DNA of 64,000 nucleotides from Paenibacillus sp. BSR1-1 (GTDB lineage Bacteria > Bacillota > Bacilli > Bacillales > Cytobacillaceae), in assembly GCF_030403775.1 (NCBI RefSeq), contig NZ_JAQMWQ010000004.1, positions 1-64,000 on the forward strand, read 5' to 3'. The first letter of the stretch is position 1; every line of letters starts with the position of its first letter. The position numbers were made by a program, and so were the translations under genes. Under the pieces are notes generated by a model. It worked only from the letters and a program-made list of their open reading frames with translations. It ran no database searches and was not told where the DNA came from. This document shows, piece by piece, positions 51,333 through 60,835 of this stretch.

Positions 51333-52496
51333 TTATTTTGATGGTTCTTCATAGCAAATCTTATTTATCAATAGATGTTCTATTTCATCCTCTGAATACC
51401 CAATAGAAGATAAAATTTCTCTCGAATTCTCGCCTAATTTGGGGGAATGTCTTTTCGGAAGGGTTTGATATCCCCTAAATTGCAGCGGCTGGCGGATATG
51501 GGTCCGTGAAGGATGGCCGCCTAATGGTGGGACTTCTACAAACATCTTTCTATGTTTTATTTGCGGATCATTAGGTACTTCATCCAAACTTAAGACAGAT
51601 CCATAAGGGATCGAATTGCCGAAAATCTCCTCCCATTCTTTTTGAGTTTTAGTAGATATGGCTTGAGCTACGATTTCTTTCAACTCTGAAAATCTAGTCC
51701 GCCTTTCCTCGCCTTTAAGCATTGAAAACTGTTTAAGCCCAGCCTTATGGCAAAAATCTGCCCAAAACCAATCCTCATGTGCAATACTGAGACTTATTAA
51801 TTTTCCATCTTGAGTTCGATAAATCTCAAATCCAGGTTCATCCGGCAGCCCTGGCTTTCCTAAATTATTAATCACAGCAAACAGATCAGTTGTCATCCAG
51901 GAAACTAAACCATCCGTCATGGAGATATCTACATAAGATCCTTTTCCTGCTTGATTTCTCAATAATAGGGCAGATAGGATGCCGATTACCGTAAACATAC
52001 CAGAGGAAAGGTCACCTATCGTTAATTTGGAAAATAGTGAAGGAATCCCATTATCTGCTTGTTTATAAAGCATGCCGGAAATAGCTTGATAGGAAATATC
52101 ATGAGCAGGGCGGCTTTTATATGGACCCTCTTGGCCAAATCCGGTAACGGAGGCATACACGATTTGCTCATTTACGGCAAAAACTTCCTCATATGAAATT
52201 CCTAGTTTTTTAGCTACCCCAGGTCTATATCCTTCAATGATGACATCTGCATTACGAGCAAGATCAAAAAATACTTTTTTCCCTTTTTCACATTTGAGAT
52301 CCACCGCTAAAGAGCGTTTATTTCGATTAAGGCTCTCATAGAAAGCTTTAAATTGCCTTGATGGATCCCCGCCATTTGGGCGTTCAATATTGATGACATC
52401 TGCCCCAAGATCTGACAAAATCAGAGTCGCATATGGCCCTGGATATTGTTCAGCTAAATTCAATATCCTAAGGCCTTCCAATACTGTTTTAGACAA
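51333..52496 (-). CDS. Class III CoA transferase (CaiB/BaiF family)
   Basis: A 387-residue protein with LRILNLAEQYPGPYATLILSDLGADVINIERP, LNRNKRSLAVDLK and RPAHDISYQAISGML around the catalytic Asp. It transfers CoA between acids, perhaps from a product to a new substrate. Second such enzyme in the island; the other (36760-37947) is a distinct branch. Confidence 0.9.
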   Translation of the reverse strand: MSKTVLEGLRILNLAEQYPGPYATLILSDLGADVINIERPNGGDPSRQFKAFYESLNRNKRSLAVDLKCEKGKKVFFDLARNADVIIEGYRPGVAKKLGISYEEVFAVNEQIVYASVTGFGQEGPYKSRPAHDISYQAISGMLYKQADNGIPSLFSKLTIGDLSSGMFTVIGILSALLLRNQAGKGSYVDISMTDGLVSWMTTDLFAVINNLGKPGLPDEPGFEIYRTQDGKLISLSIAHEDWFWADFCHKAGLKQFSMLKGEERRTRFSELKEIVAQAISTKTQKEWEEIFGNSIPYGSVLSLDEVPNDPQIKHRKMFVEVPPLGGHPSRTHIRQPLQFRGYQTLPKRHSPKLGENSREILSSIGYSEDEIEHLLINKICYEEPSK

Positions 52497-52522
52497 ATTT
52501 CCCCTCCTCCTCTTAACTGATG

Positions 52523-53278
52523 TTACAATGAGTATCCACCGTCAACTATATATGTTTGGCCGGTAATATAGCTTGATGCTTCGGAGGATAAAAACACAAT
52601 CATACTAGCAATTTCTTCCGATTTTCCATATCTGCCCAAAGGCATTTTACTTAACATCATATCATTGAGAGAGTCGTGATTTCTCATACCCTGAGTTAGA
52701 TCCGTTTCTATATAGCCTGGTGCGACCCCATTTACCCGGACACCTCTATCGGCCCATTCGAGTGCTAAAGTTCTAGTCATAGAGTCCATACCGCCTTTTG
52801 TCGCTACATATGGCAAACCGCGTAGAGTTCCTTTAACAGAGGTAACAGAAGAAACAGAAACAATACTTCCATTTCCTTGTTTGAGCATATGTTTTCCAGC
52901 TGACTGAATGGCAAAAAATAAACCTCTTAAGTTAACGGACATTAAATGGTCCCAGTCTTCAGGGGTGACATGTTCCGCCCTTTTAAAGATAGGATTGATA
53001 CCTGCATTTGCAACTAAAATATCAATCTTTCCATATTCCTCTACTACCTTATTGATTGCACTATTTGTTGCTTCTATATCTGCTACATCAAAAACTGAAG
53101 CGCTTACATCTATTCCTAATTTACTTGCCTCAGCAATAACTTCATTGGCATTATTTGCTGATCTGCCAGAAAAGATGACTTTTGCGCCTGCTTTAGCTAG
53201 TGATAATACTGATTCCTTCCCTATACCACGCGTACCCCCAATGACCAACGCAACTTTGCCGTCTAATTGGATGTCCAT
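52523..53278 (-). CDS. Short-chain dehydrogenase/reductase
   Basis: A 251-residue classical SDR with ALVIGGTRGIGKESVLSLA, NAGINPIF, SVSSVTSVKG, YVATKGGMDSM (YxxxK) and ITGQTYIVDGGYSL. The start at 53278 overlaps the upstream acyl-CoA dehydrogenase stop by one base (TAATG) behind AGGTGGG. It likely acts on a hydroxyacyl-CoA made by the hydratase steps. Confidence 0.92.
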   Translation of the reverse strand: MDIQLDGKVALVIGGTRGIGKESVLSLAKAGAKVIFSGRSANNANEVIAEASKLGIDVSASVFDVADIEATNSAINKVVEEYGKIDILVANAGINPIFKRAEHVTPEDWDHLMSVNLRGLFFAIQSAGKHMLKQGNGSIVSVSSVTSVKGTLRGLPYVATKGGMDSMTRTLALEWADRGVRVNGVAPGYIETDLTQGMRNHDSLNDMMLSKMPLGRYGKSEEIASMIVFLSSEASSYITGQTYIVDGGYSL

Positions 53279-54423
53279 TATTCTTCCCACCTGTAGCCTT
53301 TAAGAAATTCCCGGGCTGCCACCATATACTGTATAGTCGGTGGTCCTTCTTCAAGCCAGTTTAACCTTGCATCGCGGTATAATCTTTCAATTGGATATTT
53401 CCGTGTATAGCCAATTCCGCCGAACACTAGTAGAGCTCGATCTGTGACTCTGCCAACAGCTTCTAGCCCAAATTGTTTACACATGGAGGCTTCTGCTGGA
53501 ATCCGTTTTCCACTATCCCACTTTTTGGCTGCATCTTTGATCATATTCCTTAATGCATAGATATCTATTCCCATCTCCGCGATATATCTTTGAATCGCCT
53601 GTCGTTCTCCTATTGGTTTTCCAAAGGTTTTTCTTTCTTTTGCAAATTCTACAGATAAGTCAAAGGCTCTTTCTGCTGTTCCTAATGAAGTAGCAGCAAT
53701 GTATAATCTGCTTATTTCCAGTGCTTCCTCTAATTGATAGACCCCTTTCCCTTCTTCTCCCAGTAAATTGGTGACTGGAACACGAACATTTTCAAAGGTT
53801 AATACACCATGTTCCCCGCCTTTACAGCCCATTGTTTCCGGTAATGCTTCAATGGTAAATCCAGGTGTATCTCTCTCTACTAAAATGGCGGATACCGAAT
53901 CTTCGCTCTTATCTGCTTTTGTTTTGGCAAAAACTATAAAATGGCTGGCAAAATCGGAATTGGTGATTAAATGCTTCCTGCCATTAATAATGAAATGGTC
54001 ACCTTCACGGGTGGCCGTAGTGCCAAGATCCAAGCCTGTTCCATGATCTGGTTCAGTCAAAGCAAAGGCAACGGATTTTTCTCCAACCGCACATCCTGGT
54101 AAGACCGCTCTCTTTTGCTCTTCATTTGCAATCTTTGAGAGAGCACTTGCCATCGAATTGTGGACATGGACAACTACTCGGATTCCACCTTGAATTTTCG
54201 AAAACTCGGCAATGATATCGATATATTGAGAAACCGTTAAGCCTAAACCGCCGTATTCCTCAGGAATCCTTAATCCAAAGGCGCCCATTTCCCTTAGCAG
54301 AGGGAATAGCTTATCATACGGAAGGGCTTCATTATTTTCAATTTCTTCTTCAAGAGGATCAAGATTTCTCCAAATCGAATCAAATATTCTGGCTTTTAAT
54401 TCTTCGTATGCCTTCTGTTCCAT
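53278..54423 (-). CDS. Acyl-CoA dehydrogenase, second tandem copy
   Basis: A 381-residue flavoenzyme with FALTEPDHGTGLDLGTTATRE, NGRKHLITNSD, LGEEGKGVYQLEEALE and ARLNWLEEGPPTIQYMVAAREF. It is about 92% identical (29 differences counted by eye) to the gene just upstream (54521-55666), and identical over roughly the last 115 residues before AAREF. The pair may be a heteromer or recently duplicated isoenzymes. Confidence 0.92.
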   Translation of the reverse strand: MEQKAYEELKARIFDSIWRNLDPLEEEIENNEALPYDKLFPLLREMGAFGLRIPEEYGGLGLTVSQYIDIIAEFSKIQGGIRVVVHVHNSMASALSKIANEEQKRAVLPGCAVGEKSVAFALTEPDHGTGLDLGTTATREGDHFIINGRKHLITNSDFASHFIVFAKTKADKSEDSVSAILVERDTPGFTIEALPETMGCKGGEHGVLTFENVRVPVTNLLGEEGKGVYQLEEALEISRLYIAATSLGTAERAFDLSVEFAKERKTFGKPIGERQAIQRYIAEMGIDIYALRNMIKDAAKKWDSGKRIPAEASMCKQFGLEAVGRVTDRALLVFGGIGYTRKYPIERLYRDARLNWLEEGPPTIQYMVAAREFLKGYRWEE

Positions 54424-54520
54424 TATTAATTCATCTCCTTTTTATCCTTAAAAAAGTATTCTTCTAGCAAAAAACAGTTTTATTCCGCAATCCAATCAAC
54501 TACTCTAGATCCCTATGTTT

Positions 54521-55666
54521 CTATTCTTCCCACTTATAACCTTTAAAAAATTCCCGGGCTGCTACCATATACTGTATAGTCGGTGGTCCTTCTTCAAGCC
54601 AGTTTAACCTTGCATCGCGGTATAATCTTTCAATTGGATATTTTCGTGTATAACCAATCCCGCCGAACACCAACAGCGCTCGATCCGTTACTCTTCCGAC
54701 AGCTTCCAGCCCAAATTGTTTACACATGGAGGCTTCTGCCGGAATCCGTTTTCCACTATCCCACTTTTTGGCTGCATCTTTGATCATATTCCTTAATGCA
54801 TAGATATCTATGCCCATTTCCGCAATATATCTTTGAATCGCTTGGCGTTCCGCAATGGGTTTTCCAAAGGTTTTTCTTTCTTTGGCAAATTGTACGGACA
54901 AATCAAAGGCTCTTTCAGCTGTACCTAACGACGTCGCAGCAATGTATAGCCTGCTAATTTCCAGAGCTTCTTCTAATTGATAGACCCCTCTTCCTTCTTC
55001 TCCAAGTAAATTGGCCACCGGAACACGAACATTTTCAAATGTTAATATACCGTGCTCTCCACCCTTACAGCCCATTGTTTCGGGTAATGGTTCGATTGTG
55101 AATCCCGGAGTATCTCTCTCGACTAAAATCGCTGATACCGAATCTTCACTTTTTCCTGGTTTTGTTTTCGCAAATACAATAAAATGACTCGCAAAATCGG
55201 AATTAGTGATTAAATGTTTCCGGCCATTTATAATGAAATCGACTCCATCACGAGTAGCCGTAGTGCCAAGATCCAGGCCTGTTCCATGATCTGGTTCAGT
55301 TAAGGCGAAGGCTACCGATTTTTCTCCTGCCACGCATCCTGGCAAGACCGCTCTCCTTTGCTCTTCATTAGCAATCTTTGAGAAAGCACATGCCATTGAA
55401 TTGTGTACATGGACGACCGCTCTAATTCCACCTTGAATTTTCGAAAACTCGGCAATAATATCGATATATTGTGAAACCGTTAAGCCTAAACCTCCGTATT
55501 CCTCTGGAAGCCTTAATCCAAAGGCGCCCATTTCCCTTAGCATGGGGAACAATTTATCGTATGGAAGGGCTTCATTATTCTCAATTTCTTCTTCTAGCGG
55601 ATCAAGATCTCTCCATATTGCTTCAAACAGCCTTGTTTTAAATTCTTCATAAGCCTGTTGTTTCAA
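54521..55666 (-). CDS. Acyl-CoA dehydrogenase, first tandem copy
   Basis: A 381-residue near-twin of the 53278-54423 protein with the same motifs (TEPDHGTGLDLGTTATRD, LNWLEEGPPTIQYMVAAREF). It starts with TTG behind GGAG. It is the first gene behind the -24/-12 promoter at 55759-55776 and so heads the sigma-54-driven catabolic operon. Such dehydrogenases start oxidation of a fatty, branched or cyclic acyl-CoA. Confidence 0.92.
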   Translation of the reverse strand: MKQQAYEEFKTRLFEAIWRDLDPLEEEIENNEALPYDKLFPMLREMGAFGLRLPEEYGGLGLTVSQYIDIIAEFSKIQGGIRAVVHVHNSMACAFSKIANEEQRRAVLPGCVAGEKSVAFALTEPDHGTGLDLGTTATRDGVDFIINGRKHLITNSDFASHFIVFAKTKPGKSEDSVSAILVERDTPGFTIEPLPETMGCKGGEHGILTFENVRVPVANLLGEEGRGVYQLEEALEISRLYIAATSLGTAERAFDLSVQFAKERKTFGKPIAERQAIQRYIAEMGIDIYALRNMIKDAAKKWDSGKRIPAEASMCKQFGLEAVGRVTDRALLVFGGIGYTRKYPIERLYRDARLNWLEEGPPTIQYMVAAREFFKGYKWEE

Positions 55667-55758
55667 TTAAATCAACTCCAGTCATTATTTTTGAAAAGAT
55701 AGAATTTATGTTTCATAGAATCACAATCCTTTTTCAATCCACCTTTCTTTTATTTATA

Positions 55759-55776
55759 ATGCAATTATCGTGCCAA
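55759..55776 (-). promoter_or_regulatory. Sigma-54 (-24/-12) promoter of the catabolic operon
   Basis: The minus strand reads TTGGCACGATAATTGCAT, matching the sigma-54 consensus TTGGCACG-N4-TTGCA with exact GG-N10-GC spacing. Transcription would start near 55747, about 80 bases before the acyl-CoA dehydrogenase start. Activator half-sites lie 105-170 bases upstream (55882-55944). Confidence 0.88.
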
Positions 55777-55881
55777 TAGTCTAATGAGGTAATATCACTA
55801 CTGTGATAATGGTTATAGTAAAGTTAAAAATTTTGGACGGTATTGATATATGATTTATTGTAAATAAAAGTTTCATTTTTC

Positions 55882-55944
55882 TGTAAACTTATTTACAATT
55901 TCCAGATTGTTGTCAACAGTTGTTTACACTTTTTGTGTTTACAC
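55882..55944. promoter_or_regulatory. Upstream activator sites of the sigma-54 promoter
   Basis: TGTAAA-N4-TTTACA (55882-55897) is a perfect inverted repeat, followed by two direct copies of TGTTTACAC (55921-55929, 55936-55944). The same TGTAAACA/TGTTTACA sequence stands before the sigma-54 activator gene (62160-62187). Confidence 0.6.
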
Positions 55945-55951
55945 TTGTTGT

Positions 55952-56653
55952 TTAAGCACCTAAATAGAGTTTACGCACTTCGTCATCATTTTTTAGATCT
56001 TCAGAGTTACCCTCCAAGGCAACACGCCCGTTTTCCAAAATGTATGAATAGTCTGAAATCGACATTGCCATATGTGCATTTTGTTCAACAAGGAGAATAG
56101 CTGTTCCTTCATTATTTATTTCCTTAATAATTTTGAATATCTCACTTACTAAAATCGGAGCAATTCCAAGTGAAGGTTCATCAAGTAACAGTATTTTGGG
56201 CTTTCCCATTAAGGACCTCCCAATGGCAAGCATTTGTTGTTCGCCCCCACTTAATGTTCCTGCTTTTTGTATTTTTCTTTCTTTTAATCTGGGAAAGTAA
56301 GTATAAACCTTTTCCATGTCTAATTGAATATTTTTGTCTTTACGTTGGTAAGCACCAATTTTTAGATTTTCTTCCACCGTTAACAATGGAAAGACCCTTC
56401 TATTCTCTGGACATTGAATGACTCCTTGTTTAACCATGTCACTAGGTGATTTCTTCAACATGGATTGTCCATTGAGTTCAAAATTCCCCTCCTTTGGTTG
56501 AATGAGACGGGAAATAACGTTAAGGGTTGTCGACTTTCCTGCACCATTACCTCCAAGTAAGGAAATAATTTTTCCTTCTGGAACTTCAAGCGAAACTCCC
56601 CTTAAAGCATGTACACGACCATAGAAAGCATGTACGTCATTTAACTTCAGCAT
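55952..56653 (-). CDS. ABC transporter ATPase, LivF type
   Basis: A 233-residue ATPase with LLGGNGAGKSTTLNVISRLI (Walker A), the LivF-specific Q-loop context IQCPENRRVFPLLTVEENL, LSGGEQQMLAIGRSLM and LLLDEPSLGIAP. It powers import with LivG. It overlaps the LivG-type gene by 17 bases. Last gene of the transporter operon. Confidence 0.93.
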   Translation of the reverse strand: MLKLNDVHAFYGRVHALRGVSLEVPEGKIISLLGGNGAGKSTTLNVISRLIQPKEGNFELNGQSMLKKSPSDMVKQGVIQCPENRRVFPLLTVEENLKIGAYQRKDKNIQLDMEKVYTYFPRLKERKIQKAGTLSGGEQQMLAIGRSLMGKPKILLLDEPSLGIAPILVSEIFKIIKEINNEGTAILLVEQNAHMAMSISDYSYILENGRVALEGNSEDLKNDDEVRKLYLGA

Positions 56654-57413
56654 GTAAATTCACCTCACCTAGATATGCTTCAATAACAACAGGGTCATTT
56701 TGAATGTCCTTTGGTGTTCCTTCTGATATTTTTTTCCCAAAGTTCATAACCGTTACAGCATCTGAAACTTTCATTACGAGTGACATATCATGCTCAATTA
56801 ACAAAACAGTATAGTTCATTTCATTTTTTAAATTAAGAATAAGTTGACTGATTTTCTCTGTCTCAATCGGATTCATTCCTGCTACAGGTTCATCCAATAA
56901 TATTAATTTTGGATCTGCCATTATCGCCCTTCCAATATCAACCATTTTTTGAAATCCAAAGGATAAATTAGAAACTTGTTCATCTGCCAGATGAGTGATT
57001 TTTAATAACTCCATTACTTCAAAAGCCTTCTTTCTGGAATCTTCTTCAGACCTTTTTACAGTTGGAAGATTCAAAGAAATGGCAAAAATATTTTTCCTTA
57101 GTTTTGGATGTAAGCCCGTCAATAAGTTCTCGAGAACGGTCATCTTAGAAAAAAGTTCCACATTTTGAAAACTTCTAGCGATCCCTATGTTTATGATTTG
57201 ATGCGGCTTATATTTTGTTATTTCATCTCCGCAGAACTTTATACTGCCTTTGGCTGGCGTATAAAAACGACTAATACAGTTAAATACAGTAGTCTTTCCT
57301 GCACCATTAGGGCCGATTATTGAATAAATACTGCCTTCAGGAACTTCAAAGGAAAGATTATCTACGGCAGTTAAACCACCAAATTGTACAGTTACATCAT
57401 TAAATGTTAACAC
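56637..57413 (-). CDS. ABC transporter ATPase, LivG type
   Basis: A 258-residue ATPase with IGPNGAGKTTVFNCISRFY, ARSFQNVELFSKMTVLENLLTG, LSFGFQKMVDIGRAIM and LILLDEPVAGMNPIE. The signature is LSFGFQK instead of LSYGQQR. GTG start inside the end of the LivM-type gene (14-base overlap). Confidence 0.93.
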   Translation of the reverse strand: MLTFNDVTVQFGGLTAVDNLSFEVPEGSIYSIIGPNGAGKTTVFNCISRFYTPAKGSIKFCGDEITKYKPHQIINIGIARSFQNVELFSKMTVLENLLTGLHPKLRKNIFAISLNLPTVKRSEEDSRKKAFEVMELLKITHLADEQVSNLSFGFQKMVDIGRAIMADPKLILLDEPVAGMNPIETEKISQLILNLKNEMNYTVLLIEHDMSLVMKVSDAVTVMNFGKKISEGTPKDIQNDPVVIEAYLGEVNLHAEVK

Positions 57414-58401
57414 CTCTATTCCCCTCCTCCTTTAATAGCAGTTCATTCTTTTTCGTTTTTTCTGATTTATTTCGTTTGAAATTAAACATAGACACCATTC
57501 CCTTAGGCTTAAATAAAATGATGAGGACAACGGCTACTCCTATGACAATATTGGTAATTCCAACATAACTATCTGTAAAGTGAGGGATAATAGAAAACAA
57601 AAGTGCCCCAATAATGGAACCTGGTATGGAGGCCAATCCCCCTACTACGATCATGGCTAATATTAGGAAAGAGTTTGTAATGACGAAATCATTGGGGCTT
57701 ACAAATCCAACCCAATAACCATAAATCCCCCCTGCTATACCTGTGAAGAAGGAACTGATAACAAACATGGTTGTTTTATAAAACGAAAGGTTTATACCAA
57801 TTGCTTGTGCTGCTACTTCACTATCACGAATAGCAATAAAAGCTCTTCCAATACTGCTTTTTACAATATTATTAATTAGCCATATTATTAACACTGTTAA
57901 GAAAACAAAAAAGTAAAACAATTGTGTTTCAGATGCAAAAAGGCTGGATGGTGTTACAGATAATCCTGAAAAACCGCCTGTAAGTTTATCCCATTTCAAT
58001 GCAATTTGCGGGACTGACAGACCGAACCCTAACGTTGCAACTGCTAAAAAATGCCCTTTCAGTCGAACTGCAGGCAGCCCTATCAGCAAACCAATCAGGG
58101 CTGTTATAATTCCTGCTAAAGGTAACACAACTAAAAAGGGTAAACCTAATTTAGTAGATAGGATGGCAACTGAATAGCTTCCGACTGATAAAAACCCTGC
58201 CTGACCTACAGAAATTTGTCCTCCATATCCAACAAGAAGATTCAAAGACAATGATGTAATGACATAAATACAAGTGATTACAAATAATGTGAGAAAATAA
58301 CTGGAATATCCTACGGAAAAAGGGTAGAAAAGCATACAAACAATCAGTATTCCCAAAGCAATCCTTTTGTTTCCTAATTGCTTCAACATCAGTATCATCA
58401 C
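57400..58401 (-). CDS. ABC transporter permease, LivM type
   Basis: A 333-residue membrane protein with about nine hydrophobic helices; GYGGQISVGQAGFLSVGSYSVA and GRAFIAIRDSEVAAQAIGINLSFYKT (coupling loop) are LivM hallmarks. With LivH it forms the channel of a hydrophobic amino acid-type importer; many such systems carry aromatic or fatty acids, ureas or other carboxylates. Confidence 0.93.
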   Translation of the reverse strand: MMILMLKQLGNKRIALGILIVCMLFYPFSVGYSSYFLTLFVITCIYVITSLSLNLLVGYGGQISVGQAGFLSVGSYSVAILSTKLGLPFLVVLPLAGIITALIGLLIGLPAVRLKGHFLAVATLGFGLSVPQIALKWDKLTGGFSGLSVTPSSLFASETQLFYFFVFLTVLIIWLINNIVKSSIGRAFIAIRDSEVAAQAIGINLSFYKTTMFVISSFFTGIAGGIYGYWVGFVSPNDFVITNSFLILAMIVVGGLASIPGSIIGALLFSIIPHFTDSYVGITNIVIGVAVVLIILFKPKGMVSMFNFKRNKSEKTKKNELLLKEEGNRGVNI

Positions 58402-59264
58402 ACCTTTTTAAGAGTTTGTTTGCCTCCAAAAATACCCTGTGGGCGTATATAAAGAACTAAAATAATTAATAAAAATGTATATACCAACTTCATTTCTGGA
58501 GAAATATAGAAGGCTATCAAGTTTTCAAAAACACCAATGAACAAACCGCCAATTACTGCTCCCGGTAAACTAACAAACCCGCCTATTACAGCTGCTGCAA
58601 ATGCCATTATTAAAACTTCGAACATCATTTGTGTATCTAAAAATGTTATTGGAGCAGTCATGATCCCTGCTACACCACCAAGGATAGCCCCTACTGCCCA
58701 TGTAGCTGTAAATACACTTGTTACTTTTATACCCATTAACTGTGATGCTTTTATGTCCTGTGCAGAAGCTCTCATGGCTAATCCAACCCTAGTAAATCTA
58801 AATAAAAGGAAAAAAATAAGCATCAAAAAAAATGTTATACAAAGAATGAATAATTCATTTGGTGTAATAAACACACTGCCAAGCTTTATGGAATCACCCT
58901 TTACAGCTTGAGGATAACTGGTCGGTTTATGACCCCAAATTAACCCGGCCATACCATTTAAAATCATGAATAAGCCCAGAGTTACAACAATTTGATTTAA
59001 TGGGGGCGCAGATTGTACTCGTTTCATTACAATTTGATGTATAGCAATACCAAATATTGCAGCAAATATTAATGCTAATAGTAATGAAGGGATATACCCA
59101 AATCCAAAATTCGATAGAAAAACAAAACTTACAAATGTAGTAACCATCGCCATTTCGCCTTGCGCAAAGTTTACAATATCTGTTGTCTTATAGATTAAGA
59201 CCAATCCAAGTGCTGTCAAACCATAGATGCAGCCAAAGATTAAACCACTCATAAGAATTTGCAT
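58398..59264 (-). CDS. ABC transporter permease, LivH type
   Basis: A 288-residue membrane protein with GLIFGCIYGLTALGLVLIYKTTDIVNFAQGEMAM at the start and GLAMRASAQDIKASQLMGI as coupling loop. It overlaps the LivM-type gene by 4 bases (ATGA). A perfect stem-loop precedes it at 59317-59351, separating it from the more highly expressed binding protein gene. Confidence 0.93.
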   Translation of the reverse strand: MQILMSGLIFGCIYGLTALGLVLIYKTTDIVNFAQGEMAMVTTFVSFVFLSNFGFGYIPSLLLALIFAAIFGIAIHQIVMKRVQSAPPLNQIVVTLGLFMILNGMAGLIWGHKPTSYPQAVKGDSIKLGSVFITPNELFILCITFFLMLIFFLLFRFTRVGLAMRASAQDIKASQLMGIKVTSVFTATWAVGAILGGVAGIMTAPITFLDTQMMFEVLIMAFAAAVIGGFVSLPGAVIGGLFIGVFENLIAFYISPEMKLVYTFLLIILVLYIRPQGIFGGKQTLKKV

Positions 59265-59316
59265 TTGATCCCGCCTTTCTTTTCTTAGAATTAAATTGAC
59301 GAGTGCTGTTCATGTT

Positions 59317-59351
59317 AAGAGGAATAATGTATCAAATCCATTATTCCTCTT
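59317..59351. repeat. Intercistronic stem-loop after the binding-protein gene
   Basis: AAGAGGAATAATG and its complement form a perfect 13-bp stem with a 9-base loop, without a strong T tract on the minus strand. It lies between the substrate-binding protein gene and the permease genes, where such hairpins commonly protect the first cistron's mRNA and lower expression of the rest. Confidence 0.7.
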
Positions 59352-59403
59352 ATTTCAAACAACAATTAATGAGCTTTAAATTCTTCTGATAAATTAGGGT
59401 AAA

Positions 59404-60648
59404 TTATTTTTCGTAAGTAATTTCAGTCGTATCAGGATCAAACGTGATTCGACCTGACAATGGAAGAATTTGACCATTCTTTGCTTGAGTTAGGATCATG
59501 GTTGTCAACCCATAATGATTATTTTTATTAAATGTAACACCTTCATAAATAGATCCATCCCAATTGTCAAATGAATTCAATGCCTTAAAAAAATTATCCC
59601 ATGTCAAATCTTTACCTGTTCTATTTAAAGCTTCTACCAATACTTCAGCAATTGCCCAGCCATTTTGTGCAAATCCATCTATTGGGTCATTAGGATAATA
59701 TTTCTTAAATTGTTCTACATAGGTTTTCATGCTTGGATCATTACTAACATCAGGCATTGGGAATGCAGCTGCACTAATTGTTCCTTCCCAAACATCTTTA
59801 CCCGCTAATTTAAATAGGTTTCTATCATTAGCTCCTACGGATGAAACAATATAAGGTGTATCCTTCATCCCAATCTTGTATAATTCTTTCTTCAGGTTTG
59901 CTGCTTGAGTAGGTCCTCCTAACACCATAATTGCATCAGGTTTAGCCTTATTTAAATGCTCTGCATGTGTACTCAGATCGGTATCTCCGGCAACGTATGG
60001 TACTTCGGCTACAAGTTCAATGTTTTTAGAGTCTTTTAAGACAGTTAACCCTTCTTTACCATAATCATCATTTTGGTATACGACTCCGATTTTTTTAGCG
60101 TGTAACTGATTAACTGCATAATCAACGAAAACTCGCGTTTCGACTCGATAGTTTAAGATACTAGATCCAAAATAATTCTTGATCGGTGGATTTACAAATT
60201 GTTGAGCACCTGAACTAATCATAACCATAGGAATGCCAGCCTTTTCAAAAATATTCCTAGCAGCACTGTTACAAGGAGTGCATGGATCTCCTAACATAGC
60301 AAATACTTTATCTTCATTTACAATTCTTTTTGCATTTTTGATTGTTCTAGAAGGTTGATATTGGTCATCATAAGCAATTAGCTTAAGCTTCCTTCCATTA
60401 ACACCACCATTTTCATTTACGTACTTAAAATAAGCATCAATGCCTTTTCTAAAATAATCATAAACAGCTACAGGGCCGGTTTGAGGTCCTAAATGACCAA
60501 TTAATATCTCTTTGTCAGTGACTCCTTGTGACACATTCTTACCTTGTTGGCTTGTACTGGCACTCTGATTTCCACATGCAGTGATGGTGAATAATGAAAT
60601 AATCAATAAAATGATAGTAAAAAACTTTTGCTTTTTATTTTTTATCAT
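59404..60648 (-). CDS. ABC transporter substrate-binding lipoprotein, LivJ-like
   Basis: A 414-residue exported lipoprotein with signal peptide ending TITA and lipid Cys25. The mature part (GVTDKEILIGHLGPQTGPVAVYDYFRKGIDAYFKYVNENGGVNGRK ...) is a type I periplasmic-binding fold of the Leu/Ile/Val-binding family. It captures the substrate of the Liv-type importer. A UAS-like TGTAAACCCTTACA at 60811-60824 lies upstream, but no -24/-12 promoter was found there. Confidence 0.92.
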   Translation of the reverse strand: MIKNKKQKFFTIILLIISLFTITACGNQSASTSQQGKNVSQGVTDKEILIGHLGPQTGPVAVYDYFRKGIDAYFKYVNENGGVNGRKLKLIAYDDQYQPSRTIKNAKRIVNEDKVFAMLGDPCTPCNSAARNIFEKAGIPMVMISSGAQQFVNPPIKNYFGSSILNYRVETRVFVDYAVNQLHAKKIGVVYQNDDYGKEGLTVLKDSKNIELVAEVPYVAGDTDLSTHAEHLNKAKPDAIMVLGGPTQAANLKKELYKIGMKDTPYIVSSVGANDRNLFKLAGKDVWEGTISAAAFPMPDVSNDPSMKTYVEQFKKYYPNDPIDGFAQNGWAIAEVLVEALNRTGKDLTWDNFFKALNSFDNWDGSIYEGVTFNKNNHYGLTTMILTQAKNGQILPLSGRITFDPDTTEITYEK

Positions 60649-60835
60649 TTCCTTTGTTCCCCCTTTTTTATAAAACTTATATTTTAGTTAACAAACTAAA
60701 GTAGTATTTTCCTAATGTGATCTAATTAAGATATAACTTTAATAGAACTGTATATTATCAAGATCCTTCAAACAAAGTATTCCACCCCCTATACAAAATC
60801 ACAAACCAGCTGTAAACCCTTACATTTTATTGTCT

